A stretch of DNA of 64,000 nucleotides from Apricaphanius iberus (Eukaryota > Chordata > Actinopteri > Cyprinodontiformes > Aphaniidae), in contig JAPXFQ010001709.1 of NCBI GenBank assembly GCA_028564705.1, positions 714,697 to 778,696 on the forward strand. Reading direction: 5' to 3'. Each line of letters opens with the position of its first letter. Position 1 is the stretch's first letter. The translations under genes and the position numbers were made by a program. Under the pieces are notes generated by a model, which was not told where the DNA came from, ran no database searches, and was given only the letters and a program-made list of their open reading frames with translations. Positions 22,741 to 35,349 of this stretch are shown here, one piece after another.

Positions 22741-23019
22741 CTCTGAGTCAAAGTTAACCTGAGTTACACTTGTAACTCAGGTTACATGATGATATAAAAA
22801 ACCCTCATCAATGAGACACAGATAACATGATCCACCATGGCAACAAGTGAAAAAGGGGATTGGCTCCTCTTAATTCTTCTAAGTAGAGTTGGATTAATGA
22901 CTGCATATGTAGAAAATTAAAATATTTTTTAAAATCTCTGTTGTCTGTATGCCACTACTGATCCTGATCCATGTTGCTGTATGGTGGGTGACATGTGAAC
23001 TTGCAGGTAGTTTTATCAG

Positions 23020-23795
23020 AATCAGAATCAGCTTTAATGGCCAAGTATGACACATTCAAGGGATTTGACTCCGGCAGCTTTTCTCTACAGTACAGAACTT
23101 AAATAAGTGAAATGAAAAAAAAAATACAAATAAATAATAAAGGATAATATATACACCAAACCAGGGTTATTGTACAGTAAGTATATACAGCAGTGTAGAG
23201 TTTTAGTTTATTGTTCATGTGAATGGACTCACACTCTGGTGTGGTTTTGGCGTACAGCGCTCTGTAACGCCGGCCTGAGGGGAGGAGCCTAAACAGGTTG
23301 TGGCCAGGGTGTGAGGGGTCAGTGGTGATTTTTCTGGCCCGCTACTTGACCCTGGCCCGGAATAGGTCCTCCATGGAGGGAAGATCAGTACCTATGATCC
23401 TCTCTGAGGACCTGACTGTTCTCTGCAGTCTGTCCCTGTCTTGCCTGGTGGCGGATCCGAACCAGACAGAGATGGATGAGGTCAGGACAGACTGGACTAT
23501 TGCTGTGTAGAATATGGTCAGCAGTTCCTGAGGCAGGTTGAACTTTCTGAGCTGACGCAGAAAGTACAGCCTTTGCTGGGCCTTCTTCCTTATAGCGTGT
23601 ATGTGGGAGGTCCACTTCAGGTCCCGTGTGATGGTGGATCCTAGGAACCTGAAAGACTCCACTGTGGGGACTGACCTGTTTAATGATTATGAGAAGAGAT
23701 GGATTGAGCAGGTTTAGCTCCAGGTGGTTCTGATTGCACCAGAGGACCAACTGTTCCACCTCCCTTCTGTATGCAGACTCGTCGCCAGTTGTCGC
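23020..23795 (-). pseudogene. LINE remnant: end of reverse transcriptase and 3' tail
   Basis: The minus strand encodes GDESAYRREVEQLVLWCNQN then HLELN (about 23795-23700), and after a frame change MESFRFLGSTITRDLKW.., KKAQQRLYFLRQLRKF, LTSSISVWFGSATRQDRDR and LQRTVRSSERIIGT (23662-23342). This is the conserved C-terminal part of a fish non-LTR reverse transcriptase. The left end, ATCAGAATCAGAATCAGCTTTA, is the typical 3' tail of that family. It is 5'-truncated, frameshifted and has no endonuclease, so it is dead. The clade is not certain. Confidence 0.88.
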
Positions 23796-24299
23796 CAGCA
23801 GTCTGGTTCGAAAGCAAAGGCTTATGGGAAATTGTATAAATCTATAAAATATGACTCAGTGTGGTCTTATACGGTGTGAAAATGTAAATATGTGCATAAA
23901 TCTACTCTACATGCCATTTATAGTTGCTCATATTTCAATTTTAAATTTAATTTGTGAATTTTATATAATTTAAGCACCTTGAGTGAAAACTATATGAAGC
24001 CAGGAGCCTATAATTACATTAGGCCTACACTATTGGCTGTTGATAGCTCTGGTAAAGTAAATGACATGGACATTGAATTAAGGAAAAACACATTGTTTTT
24101 TTTTGTATAGGGCATTCCTTGGTGGGTTAAAATAAATGGTTTGGGAGCCAACCTTATGTACCCCTGCACAAACAAAAAATAACAATTAAAATCTTTAAAA
24201 TCTGTGTCCCTTCACAATAATTCCCATCATTTAATATTGTTTTCACTCGCAAGTACCAAGCTGCAGATTCAGTATTTAACAGTTCACTAGCAAGGACCA

Positions 24300-25190
24300 C
24301 ACTACCGATTCAAAATTTAACATTTTATTGAAAGCATGGAGGATTGGATAGTCTGTGGAGAGGTGTTGTTGGAGACCTGGAGGAAGACTCCGTGTGGGGG
24401 TGCAGTCTTCAGAAATCATCTTTTTCGGGCCTGCTCAGGACCCCCCCAGATGGAACCTAGAAGAGAGAAATGTTACAAAAGGTGGTACAGGAGTGAACGA
24501 GAGCACAGAACGGGGATGCTTCGTACGATGGATGCTGCGAGAAAAGGGGAGTGGTTGAAAGGGGCAGGTCGGCAGGAACCTGAGTGGAGGCGGGTCGGCA
24601 GGACCCAGGACCTGGAGGGATGAGAAGGGAGGGGTGAAAACGAATGAGACAGACGAGGGATGAGAGGCAGGCAGGGTTTAGTCATGGAGTTAGTTGAAGA
24701 TGGTGGCAGAAAATGGAGGGATTGGAGTTGGATTGAGGTCTGCAGCGGGAGCCAAGTATCTGAATTTCAGCTATGCGGGGATATGAGCTGCACAGAGACT
24801 GAGCTGGTGTTGAGCTGATAAGAGAGTGAGTCTACGGATGAACTGCATCATAGCATGAATTCTTGAATTTATTGTCCAACTAAAAACAAGCTGCAAAAGT
24901 ATCCTTGTAAAACAAGATGGCTAGATTGACATCACTCTGAGCTATGGAAGTCCACGTAGTACATGTGTTAAAAAAAAAAATCTTAATTTTCCTAAAATTT
25001 AATCTTCAGCAATATAAGATAAATTATTTTTGCTGGAGCTTTTGTTAAGCAAAGCCCGCCTACGTCCTCGCCCACTACAGTTCTTTTGAGATGGTAATGG
25101 AAACACAACCTACCCGTTCCATACTGTACCGTACTGGCCCTAGTGGAAATGGGGCATTAGTACTTAACATCGTTTTCCACCCACCTAGCC
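24300..25190. other. No gene recognised; purine-rich patch
   Basis: The segment 24330-24830 is purine- and GC-richer on the plus strand (GGGCAGGTCGGCAGGAACC, GGCGGGTCGGCAGGACCC: an imperfect duplication). Open frames on both strands look like composition effects. No protein family was recognised. Confidence 0.45.
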
Positions 25191-25214
25191 CAGGTAAGAC
25201 CTTTATAAAAATAA

Positions 25215-26060
25215 TGAACACAAAGACATGAATAAGACAAGAGCATAGTAATAACTCAGAAATGATGAAAGGACAAAAACAAATGAAAACCACAACCCAA
25301 ATATCTATGGACCATGCCAGGATCCCATCCCCCTGAGGGTGCCATTGAGAGTCCTCAAAAACAACCCAAAACCAGGCAGGTTGAAGGGGCGTCAAAAGGA
25401 CGGCAGGAAAAACAGACGAAAAACCAAAAACGGATGTCATGATAACCCAGAGGCCATTCTGAGGACAGAGAATTTTGGCAGGCAGTACAAGGGTTGTACA
25501 CGGGAGGCAAAGATTTTTGCAGGGTTTTAATCTCAGAGTCCCTAACTAACACAGACGGACTACTATACAAACCATGCAGACCCCCACCCACAAAACCCCC
25601 CCAGAAAACAAACAAAAAAATACACACTGATGAACAGAATACAGCAAGACCATCGTAACAACCAGGGCTCATGGGAGCACCCCTGTCCCCAAGGGGATGC
25701 CCTCAAAGAGTCCAGTAAACAAAAAAGTCCACCTGAAAACAAACGGAACCACAGGGTTGGAAGGGGGCTCTGAAGGAGGGCATGAAACAAACAAAGAAAC
25801 AGAAAAAGGATCTCAGGTGGATGAGTCATCCCTTGGAGACAGGAGGTTGTCCCAAGGAGGCACAGAATTTGGTGGCCAATGGATCCAACAAAGCAGCATG
25901 AGAGTTCCATACAGGCAATGCTGGTGTTGTACTAGAGACTTAGGATGAAAGTTACACTGATGAACAGAATACATCAAGACCATAGTAACAATGATAAATA
26001 ACTCCGATATGATAAAAAAAAAACCCCAAACAAATGGAAACCATATCCTAAACACTCTAA
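25215..26060. repeat. Diverged macro-tandem repeat, about three units of 0.33-0.41 kb
   Basis: A unit beginning AC(A)CTGATGAACAGAATACA.CAAGACCAT.GTAAC occurs at about 25622 and 25954. A more worn version is at 25215 (ACACAAAGACATGAATAAGACAAGAGCATAGTAAT). The bodies of units 1 and 2 also align: a CCC(C)TGAGGGTGCC / CCCCAAGGGGATGCC segment, then GAGAGTCC / AGAGTCC, then AACAACCC / AACAAAAAAG, then GGTTG.A.GGGG. The plus strand is purine-rich throughout, which explains the open frames. Confidence 0.6.
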
Positions 26061-28200
26061 GAGGATAGGTCAAGCAGTATAAGGTTTACAGGTCTCCAAA
26101 ATAAGGGGAGTCCATCAATTTGCTGATGCTTGTATTGTTTTGGACCTTACTCCCTACAAAGAAATATTTTTTTTTTTCCACCAGCTGTGCTCCTGCTCAG
26201 TATACCAACAAATAAGTTCAAATACATAAAGAGTCACCAAAGTCTTACTGAGCAAATTCTGCAAAAGCATTCTTAACCATATTGAAACAATCTTTAATTT
26301 TATCATTAATTGGATCAAATACAATCTGACCAAAACAGACCATTTTTAAAAAATGCTATATTGTAATAAAATCAAGCAGAAAAAAAAGACACAATCATAA
26401 TCTAAAACTTATCATAAAACCAGCAATGTCTCTTTGCAGTCCATGGTATGTAAATGGGAGTTATATAAGAATTAGAACTTTTTCACGGAGGAAAGCCTGG
26501 TGTGACCACAATCACAAATGGCCAGCTTCTGCTGACCACTGTCAGTTTCAGAGATATCACAAGCAGAACCAGTAGCTGTTCAAGGAATATCTCAGACCTA
26601 GTGCTGAAAGACCAACATCCTTCAAAAAGTTCCTTTAATCCATGATCAGAAGCTGACTGTTTACTGATTCAAACATAACGTATCATATTTTAGATTTCTG
26701 AATCTTGAAATGAAAGCTCCTCCCATCTGTGGACTAGAATAATGACGCAAATCAGGGTTAATCATACTGAGATCATGGAGACAGGTCCAGTTTGATCCTG
26801 GGAGGGGTTTGAGGATTAAAGAAGACAGAAGAGAATGAGGAGCAGTTATGCAAAGTGAAAACAGGCATGTTTAATAATGTATTCAGTGTGGTTTGCTGCC
26901 CCCTGGTGGTTATCATCTGCAATCACATCTGTCGAAACCAGGTCAACAGCGTTTGGATGGAGAACAAATCCAGCTGTGTAGAGAAGTATTTTAACTGGTG
27001 TCAAATTATGTCCATAACATATCAACCTGCTAAGCTCACAGAATGGAGGAAGCTAAAGGAATACAAATTCTGAAAAAGATAATATTTTCAGGCATTTGGA
27101 GCACAGGATCCCTCAGGGCTGTGGTTCTGAAAACAGTGGTACTGGATGTACCTGGATCATGAATTCTGATCATTTAAACCAAGATCTAAGAAGCTAAAAC
27201 CAAATCATAAGTACCATATCACTCAGCAGGGCTAACTACTTTACAATTTCTATTTATTTTTTGCTACTATTGCTATTTTTTTATAGCCCTGTTTTCCCTT
27301 TGCCTTTTACTTTGCTGCTGATTCACTTGACACTTTCAACAAACTGATAAATGCTCTATTTTATTCTAAACCTGGAGGGGATAGCTTCTAAATGCGTGTT
27401 TTATTTATTATAAAAGAAACATATTTTACAGCACCTGTATAATATACAGGTTATAATGTTACATCTCTGATATCTTTTCCACTCAGCTCTATGGTTGAGG
27501 GGGCTGTGTGTCGCTTCCATTCTCCCTGGTCTGTGACTCTCAGTTAATTTTGGTTTTAGGAGGTCAGAAACCTTATCCAAAACGAATAAATAAATTCATA
27601 ATCAAAATATGATTTTGAACATTTTTCTTTGCAAGGTACTAATGTCAGGAATAGGAACATCTGCATTAGCAAACTACCTGTGGAGAAAGAAGGATAATGT
27701 TTTGCATGCATGGTCCATGTACTGCATATAGCTGCATATTAATAATGTTTTGACAGTATTGCTAACATAATATCATTGACATTTCAATAAAGAAAATAAT
27801 TTATTTGAACATCTGATTTATCAGACACGTAATTAACGTTGTAAAGTAATTAACGTTGGCAACAAATTTTAGGACATGACGGTAGCTATAACTCCTCGAA
27901 CATAGGGGGTTTATTGTAGGGGAGGGGTGGATATGCTTCATAAAGATGACAGTGTGTGTCTTTTTGTTAGTTTTATTTTAATTTTTAATTAGTTGTATAT
28001 GAGGAGGTAAATAACCCAACATTCTAGTATTGAAAAAACAAACAAACAAAGACTGTGCTTTAAAATGTGATAGTAAAGTGTTTATTTGCTGACATAGCCT
28101 ACATTTACTGTACTCCTCCCTAACCTTAATTCACTCCATTAAATACATAAAGTACAGTTAATGAAGAAAATCGGTTAGCTAAATTAAGTTAGGAAAGAAA
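26061..28200. other. No gene recognised
   Basis: AT-rich intergenic DNA. A GCCCCCTGGTGG word at 26900 is a CTCF-like core, too short to call. The 26855-27073 frame is short and unlike any family I know. Confidence 0.5.
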
Positions 28201-28244
28201 CTAGTCTAAAAATAGTTTTTCTCAGAACCGAGGGCTCTGGTTTT

Positions 28245-28470
28245 TCTTATCTCTTGCTGCAACAAACCACGTGACCATCGCTCGGCAAGGCCACATCAAA
28301 GCACGTCGTAACGTAACGCTCCATAAAAGTGCTCTGACACGAACCAATCAACGGCCTGTACGCTCATTACACATCCAGGAAGAAGCATGGAAATAGGCGT
28401 TAAGGATGAGCATGTTTTTTCCTGCATTTGGACTGTCAGGGACCGTTTCCAAACGACTTTTGTTCAGGTA
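28245..28470 (+). promoter_or_regulatory. Likely promoter and leader of the SLC2A11-like gene
   Basis: A CpG-containing patch in AT-rich DNA. It contains an E-box in a CCACGTGAC setting (CACGTG at 28268-28273, the GTCACGTGG type bound by USF and MITF/TFE factors), CACGTCGTAACG nearby, CCATAAAAG at 28321 and CCAAT at 28344. TTCAG followed by GTAGTC near 28466 could be a 5'-UTR splice donor, and TTTTACAG at about 28640 a possible acceptor. None of this is proven. Confidence 0.4.
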
Positions 28471-28851
28471 GTCGTGTTATATCTATGTCACTTGTCATTT
28501 TTTGTTTGTTTTATTCATCGTTAATTATAACATAAAGATGTAAATATTTAATTAATAAAACATTTTGTATGTCGTTGCACAAGACGTTTGAGAATGTCTG
28601 GCAGGAAACTACCTGAAAGTCTAAACTCTGGGTTTTACAGAGCTCCTCAACTTGTTTCATCAACCGCAGTTAAATTATATCCCCTATCTTTTAAAAAACC
28701 AGACAAGGTCACGGTAAGCTTAGCAAAAAAGTCCAAAGACTGGTTAAAAGCTTGTATTTAGTAAAGAAAAGGCTACAAAACTCCAAGCTGTGTTTGAGAG
28801 GACTGTAATGACTGAAAATCTGTAGGACACTTTGAGACGACCGGCAATCAG

Positions 28852-30429
28852 ATGAGTTCCACAGGTACGGATAAGGCAGAAGAAAGAAGCAGCCCCGCAG
28901 GTGGTACAAGGACTCTTGCACTAACTGTGTGTTCCGCTGCCATTGGAGGAACATTCCAGTATGGCTACAACCTTTCAATCATTAATGCCCCCACCAGACA
29001 CATCCAGAACTTCATCAATGACACATACATGGGGCGCTGGGGTTCAGCCTTGGATACCCCTCAGGTGACCCTGGTGTGGACCCTTATTGTGTCGGCATTC
29101 ACACTGGGCGGCTTGCTGGGGGCCCTGTTAGCAGGACCTATGGCTGTTCGCTTTGGAAGGAAAATGTCGCTGCTCTTGAACAACACCTTCATGCTGGTTG
29201 CTGCTGTTCTTGTGCTGACATGTAAATTGGCAAAATCATTTGAGATGATTATCTTCGCTCGTTACCTGGTCGGGATTAACTCTGGAATCAGTATGAACAT
29301 CCAGCCCATGTACTTTGGAGAAAGTGCTCCCAAACACCTCAGAGGCGCCGTGGCCTTTTCCTCGGCTGTTTTCACTGCTTTTGGAATCTTCTCTGGACAG
29401 GTTGTCGGACTCACCGAGCTGCTCGGTTCAGAGCCTCTATGGTCCTACTTACTAGCTAGTAGCGCTTTGCCAGCATTGATCCAGCTAGCGACCCTGCCCT
29501 GGTTTCCTGAAAGCCCCAGATACCTTCTCATTGACCGTGGAAACAAGCAAGCATGTATCCAGGCTCTTGGAAGATTGCGTGGAGGACGGGTTCCCCCCCT
29601 TGAGATGGAGGAGATGCTTCAAGAGCAGCAATTGTCTGGAGCTTTAAAGTCTGGTTCTTCAGCTCCTTCCAAGACCCCGTGGTCTTTGTTCAAAGATCGT
29701 GACCTACGACTCCAACTCAGAATGGTCATGACAGCCAGCTCCGCTATGATGCTTTGTGGAAACGACTCCATCTACTTCTACGCATCTTACATATTTCTGG
29801 AAGCAGGGATCCCACCAGAGAAAGTTCAATACATCACCGTTGGAACAGGGGCATCTGAGTTTATCGCTTCCATTCTGAGCAACCTCCTCATTGAACGGCT
29901 GGGGCGCAGATACCTTCTCATCGGAGGTTACAGTCTTATGGTATGTTGGAGTATTGTCTTCACTGTGGCCCTTACCCTTCAGAGGCAAGGGGTCGCAGGA
30001 ATGGCGTACCTCAGCATGGCATGTGTGTTCGCCTACATCCTCAGCTTCGGCTTGGGCCCCGCCGGCGTCACGGGGATATTACCGGCAGAGATCTTTGACC
30101 AGGCAGCTCGGCCAGCCGCCTATATGGTCGCCGGGTCGCTCATGTGGGTCAGCCTCTTCCTGGTCGGAATGTTGTTCCCCTTTATTGTGAACGGACTAGG
30201 AAACTACTGCTTCCTACCTTTCCTGGTTGTCTGTCTCATCTCTGCTGTTGTGTTGGGTCTAACTATGCCAGAGACTAAAGGGAAGACTCTAGCACAGATT
30301 ACAGCTGAGTTTGATAGAAAAAATGGAAGGACATTACAGGTTGAGGAGCCTGAGCAGTACCAGGTTGGCAAAGCAAGTTCCTTCGCGACGCTGGGAGATA
30401 ATCCTGAATCTGACCATAAAACTGACTAA
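28852..30429 (+). CDS. slc2a11l: SLC2A11/GLUT11-like facilitative sugar transporter, single coding exon
   Basis: An uninterrupted 525-codon frame for a major-facilitator-superfamily sugar transporter with the 12-helix GLUT layout. The first helix region is residues 22-45 (GGTFQYGYNLSIINAP). N55 in NDT is the usual glycosylation site of the first outer loop. GRK is at 102-104, PESPRYLL at 219-226, the large inner loop at about 227-285, GRR at 351-353, GPAGVTGIL in helix 10 at 402-410 and PETKGKT at 473-479. The class I QLS motif of helix 7 is missing. Instead CGNDSIYFYAS (302-312) sits there, as in human GLUT11 (CGNDSVYAYAS), and the match to GLUT11 runs along the whole length, so this is a class II GLUT. 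It would carry hexoses (glucose/fructose) across the plasma membrane; the substrate cannot be read from sequence. The ATG has a weak context, but the next Met (60) lies past helix 1. Mammalian SLC2A11 has many introns; here there is none in the coding part. SLC2A15 is the main alternative name. Confidence 0.9.
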   Translation: MSSTGTDKAEERSSPAGGTRTLALTVCSAAIGGTFQYGYNLSIINAPTRHIQNFINDTYMGRWGSALDTPQVTLVWTLIVSAFTLGGLLGALLAGPMAVRFGRKMSLLLNNTFMLVAAVLVLTCKLAKSFEMIIFARYLVGINSGISMNIQPMYFGESAPKHLRGAVAFSSAVFTAFGIFSGQVVGLTELLGSEPLWSYLLASSALPALIQLATLPWFPESPRYLLIDRGNKQACIQALGRLRGGRVPPLEMEEMLQEQQLSGALKSGSSAPSKTPWSLFKDRDLRLQLRMVMTASSAMMLCGNDSIYFYASYIFLEAGIPPEKVQYITVGTGASEFIASILSNLLIERLGRRYLLIGGYSLMVCWSIVFTVALTLQRQGVAGMAYLSMACVFAYILSFGLGPAGVTGILPAEIFDQAARPAAYMVAGSLMWVSLFLVGMLFPFIVNGLGNYCFLPFLVVCLISAVVLGLTMPETKGKTLAQITAEFDRKNGRTLQVEEPEQYQVGKASSFATLGDNPESDHKTD

Positions 30430-31700
30430 AAAAAGTCTAAATGTGACATATGTATTGGGATGTATTCATGCACTTTAAATGTCATTCAGTTAATGTCATT
30501 TAGATGTGACAAAACCCCTTGTAAGTTAAGCGCCTTCACCAGGAGTATTGGCAAATTTGTCTGTATGATGCATAGACATATGGATGTGCAATTTTAATCC
30601 TGTTTGATAATGTTGGCTTTTTGCACCTAATAGTACTAGAAACCAGCTAACACTTTGATAACACGCGTACTGTAGCATGAAATGAAACAAAGTAGACCCA
30701 TTAGCCTGTTCTTAACACGACCTAATGCGTCAAAGCTGCATTTAAAAAGTGCCTTTGACTGATGCTTAATTTGTGTAAGGTGACAACATCAAAGAGGAAG
30801 TCTAAAACACAGCATACCTACAATGTAACAAGCTAACTCTAATTCATCCCCAAATCTCTTTGAAGGTCGTGTCAATTAGATGTGTTGGCAGAGGAGAAGG
30901 GTAATCATTTGGACTGCTTGTGTTAAAGGATTACCCACGCTGCCTGGACACATCTGTACTCCCAGATAGCAGTGCTTGTTTAGTGGGATAATCTTTTCTG
31001 GCTCTACAGCCCAACCTGAGCAGTACCATGTGCATGTTTTGCCATGCACTAAACCATTCACGCTGGATTTTTTCCTGTTATTAATGCATCAGCTGGGTTG
31101 TACTTTTTTAATTTAACTATATTAGTTAACTTCTTATATACGTTATGTCCTTTAGGACACATATTTACATTGCATAGCATAAATAAACCAAAGATGCACT
31201 GCCTCAAAAGGCCAGTTGATGTCACCGTTGTCTTCAAACTGTCTTCTCTATAATGGAGTATATTGAAAAAGTCATGAAAATGAATCTGATATTAACTCCA
31301 AGGCATAATAACACATTTTCGAACCAACAGCTGGCACTTCATCAGCCTTGCAAGCGTTCTGTTGGCCATCTGTCATAGATTCTGTATGTTTCCTAATTAA
31401 CTCCCTTCCAAGACTTAGTCATATATGTAACATATTCATCAATGTATGCGTAAAATCTCGCTTTGCATGCCTCAGACTGTTTGCAGTGAATGAATGATGT
31501 ATGTATAGATACTGTATTCCAAAGACCTCTCTGACAATCCCCAATGCTGGCTAAAAATCTGTGTATCATTCTCAGGCTCTATTTAAAGGTTGTTTATTAA
31601 AGTATTTTCTGCTGGCAATGAAAAAATGCCCATATTTATTAGCAAATATTTATCGTATAGAAAGTCCTACTGCACGCTCCACAAATAAATAAAATGATGA
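30430..31700 (+). other. Probable 3' UTR and downstream DNA of the transporter gene
   Basis: No coding signal. Candidate polyadenylation hexamers are AATAAA at 31182 and the doubled AATAAATAAA at 31684-31693. Which one is used cannot be decided by eye. No poly(A) tract or flanking duplication marking a young retrocopy is visible. Confidence 0.45.
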
Positions 31701-34700
31701 CTCATGCTCGTCTCTTTTGGTTTCACTGATTCCAGCTGTCTAAGACTCCTGCTTTTTAAAATTACACTTAAACACTCCGTTCACTCTGCAGCACTTCAGC
31801 TCAATTGCTCCTGAACACGTGTGAAACTGTTGGTGTGGCATTTAAAAAAAAGGAAATTCACCATGCAAGCAGGAAAGGTTCAGGTGTGCTTATTCAATAA
31901 ATCTGGTAATTTTGCGAAAATAAGCAAAGCAGACATGGTACAAGACAAGGGATGGTATATGTACATTTAATGTTTTCCTTCTAATTGAAAAACTAAATAA
32001 TTGCAAGGATAAACCAACCATAAGCAATATTATTTCTGTAGAATAGCTTCAAATAGAAGATCGGTCCAATCTCTTGAGAATGATTAAATACAGACATCTT
32101 ATCTATATTCTATGATTTTATTCCATTTAAGCCTCATCACTATTTATAATCTTCTGATTATCAAGGTGGCAGCTGCTTCATTTCTTAGCATGCAGCATAT
32201 AAAACTGGATGAAAAAATAAGATTAAGATTAATTCCTAAACAGAATCTGATCTGTTGAGATCATGTAGATTTTTCCAATGCTTTGCATAAAGTACTCAAT
32301 GGTGAACAAAAAAAAAAATGCTGAGCTAACTAATTTATGAACAAGACTTCAGTGCATAATTGTGAAGAGGAAGGACATTGATACATACATCCGTTATCTA
32401 TGCTTCTTTACCATGAAGGCTCGCAAGGGGGCTGGTGCCACTCCCTAGCAGTCCTTGGGGAAGACGCGGTGTACACCCTAGACAGGTCGCCAGTCTATCC
32501 CAGTCAATTATGCAGAGTTTTTGCATTTGTATTCAACTGCATTTTTGGCCCCTCGGCTCAACTCAACAGTTGAAACCACATTTAGATACACTTACGAAAA
32601 AAACAAAACAAGCAAAAACATCTGTTCTGTAGGGCTAACAAAAACTTAATACACAAACCTGCTGTCTACACAGCATCTAAGGAAAATAATAAATTAACTA
32701 AAAATATTAGAGAACGTAAGGGTGTGTATTCTTTTAAATAAGTATTATCTAATTTTAGGTTTGGCTCTACCTGCATATTTGAGGTATTTTATTGAAGGTT
32801 GGTTGGTATTGAAGGTTATAAGTTAATTACATCTGGCTTTTGTATATAATCTGAAATGTATGATTTTTCTTTACCACTCTGGCGGAAACTAATGAAGATC
32901 CAAGTAAATAAACAAATAAATAGCAGGTGCATATGTGTTGAGTAAGCACTGAGTTATGTTTTTTTTTTTTAAAAAAGAAGGAAATATCAACATAACTGTC
33001 AGGTTTATGGCTATTAGAACAATAATTACTATTATGTTAGAATGTGTGTAAATGATCATTTTCATTTGTCAGTTATGAACTTAGTTTGAATCATGGTGGC
33101 GAAAAGGTAAAACGTGTCTTTCAGAGGTGGTAAAAATAGACGCTAAATCAGCCGTTGCAAATATTTTCATGTGTAATAAATCACACTCTTCATGGAATCT
33201 ATATTTATTTGGATGTTCACCTCCCAATGTTTTGCGACTTCTGACAAAAACACCATCACTGCATATTTATCAAGGACATCAGCGCATCTTGCTGCAGGAT
33301 TAAAAAGTGCCATATTCTCTGCGCCTGGTTAGTAAATCATCTGCTGCATGTTTTTGCGCCACTGTGAGGTTTGTGTCCATTTTAACAAGCACAAACCTTA
33401 GATACATCAGGCTGAAAATGTATGTATCCTTAATTTGGTGAAAGTAATAAAGAAAAATCCCAAAAAATCCTCTCCTTTATTGACATTTTACTAATACAAA
33501 AAAAAGTATAAATACATATAATAGGTGTTGTTCTTAAGCAAAACAGTTTACTCTGATTTCTTGTTTTGCAGTAAAGAAGAAAAGGTTTTTGTACCTCTTT
33601 CTGAAGTGTTTAAACATGTTTTCAACTGTAGATAGAAGTCATTTTTCTCTACCACCACTGAGCATCTGAAGACAAACCTTTGCCCTTTCTTCTCTGTAAA
33701 GTAGCTCAAGATTAGAAAAACTGTATGAGGAGTGTGTGCAAACAGCACTTTTTCATATCTTGTCACCAATTCTGAGTTGTATTCAGGTCTGGACCGTCTT
33801 CAACATGTCTGCTCTGTCCAATTCATGACCTCTAAAAAGAAAACAAGCCTTGTTTTGGGTTTCTGCGGGATGGGTTTCAATTTTATTGAGGGCGTGTGAG
33901 AATACAGAAAGGTGGATACTAATGTGTGTCTTCAGTTTCAGATTAGCATATTCTGCCTTGATGTGTAGATAACCATTGAGCATATATTTATCAGTTTCCA
34001 ATATTATAGATCCTCATTAAAAGAGGGTGTGTTTTTTAACTACTACTTTGAGTATAACAGTATATAGTAAGGATGGGCTTTTCTGTTGGTGCGATATTGT
34101 TAAAAAATATACATTTGAAGGTCTGCAAAAACATCAAAAGCTTACCTAGCACTAATCTAAAGCTCATTAGCTAAATCTGAATGCTGCATGGGGTTGATGC
34201 TTTGATGATGAAGTCTGTTGTCAGATGGATAGAGCTTCCATATTCTAATCCAAGTTGAGAAGCTGGTATTGTTGTGTTGAGGGGCCTAAAAGGACCCTGA
34301 ATAAATGTTAATCTGATGCGTTCTTCACAATCCTGTTCAATATAGGAGCACCTGTTTACTTGTCTTTTATCGTTGCCCGATGAAGAGCGCATCAGTACTG
34401 GGGCAGCTTCATTTTTAAGTGGACTTTTCGTTACTATGAAAACATGAGGACGTTGCCAGGCACCCGGGAGACGAGAGGAAATTTAACCTTGATATCATTT
34501 TGCAGGGGTGAAAAGAAAAAGGCAGAAAGCAAGAGCAATAACCTGCGAGCACCTTTAATTTCTGAGAAAAGAACTTGTTTGCTCCGACAAACCTTTCCAG
34601 GTTAGTTTTAATAACAAAAGTTGTCACAGAGCTTTAGTGGCCTCTGCAAGGAGCCCTGTAGCGAATCAACTTGATGATGCCATTATAGACCAGACCGAAG

Positions 34701-35330
34701 GTCACATTGCACCTGCGAGAGAGGCTCATCATCATCATCAGGCCAGCTTGGACTTCCGAAGATTAGCCCACGGCACAGAGAAAATTGTGATATTATTACA
34801 GTTTGACCTTTTGTCTCAGACAAGCGATTGTAGAGAACTCTTGTTAGAAATGGCTGAAAGCAGATTGGAGTGATGTTGGACCTTGATTACAGTTCAAGTT
34901 ATTCCGAATAACCTTCAATTCATTAGGTTTAATATGCCGAATACTTCCTATGAGTAGGATATGGCTTTTGTTAAACTTGTTCAACATCAGGTTGGTTTAA
35001 TGGCTTTACAGGTAGCCTGTATGCTTTTCTTTGTCTGCCACGGAAACCCATTCAAAGGCATACATCTCTTACAGAAAGAGATAATACCTTTTGAGAGGAC
35101 TGTATTCTTTAGGTCAACTGTGTTTTTGCTGTGTTCATGAAATTGAGGGTAAAACTGGTTTTACAAAGAGATTAAGAATGAATCTGTTCTCAACACCACA
35201 ATATAATCTGGATTGTTTGATTAAATGAGGTTGTGTCATGTAACAAAGAAGGGTATGTTGCATCTCCTAATTTTTTGTTTTTTGTTTTTTTTAAATGTTT
35301 TTTTATCCCACGGTTTTTTCCACATTTTTA
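31701..35330. other. No gene recognised; one worn SINE piece
   Basis: AT-rich intergenic DNA. Bases 32376-32500 hold a worn minus-strand SINE 3' fragment (GGGGCTGGTGCCACTCCC, GGTGTACACCCTAGACAGG, TCGCCAGTCTATCCCAG). The rest, including the short frames between 33548 and 34873, shows no recognisable protein. Confidence 0.5.
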
Positions 35331-35349
35331 TCACCCCAGTGTTCCTACC

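Noticed and set aside
25075..26073. Several 83-121 codon frames on the minus strand
   Set aside because: They arise from the purine-rich tandem repeat; the translations are Phe/Leu/Cys-rich without domain features.
29704..30190. Frames inside the transporter gene on both strands
   Set aside because: Shadows of the 525-codon frame.
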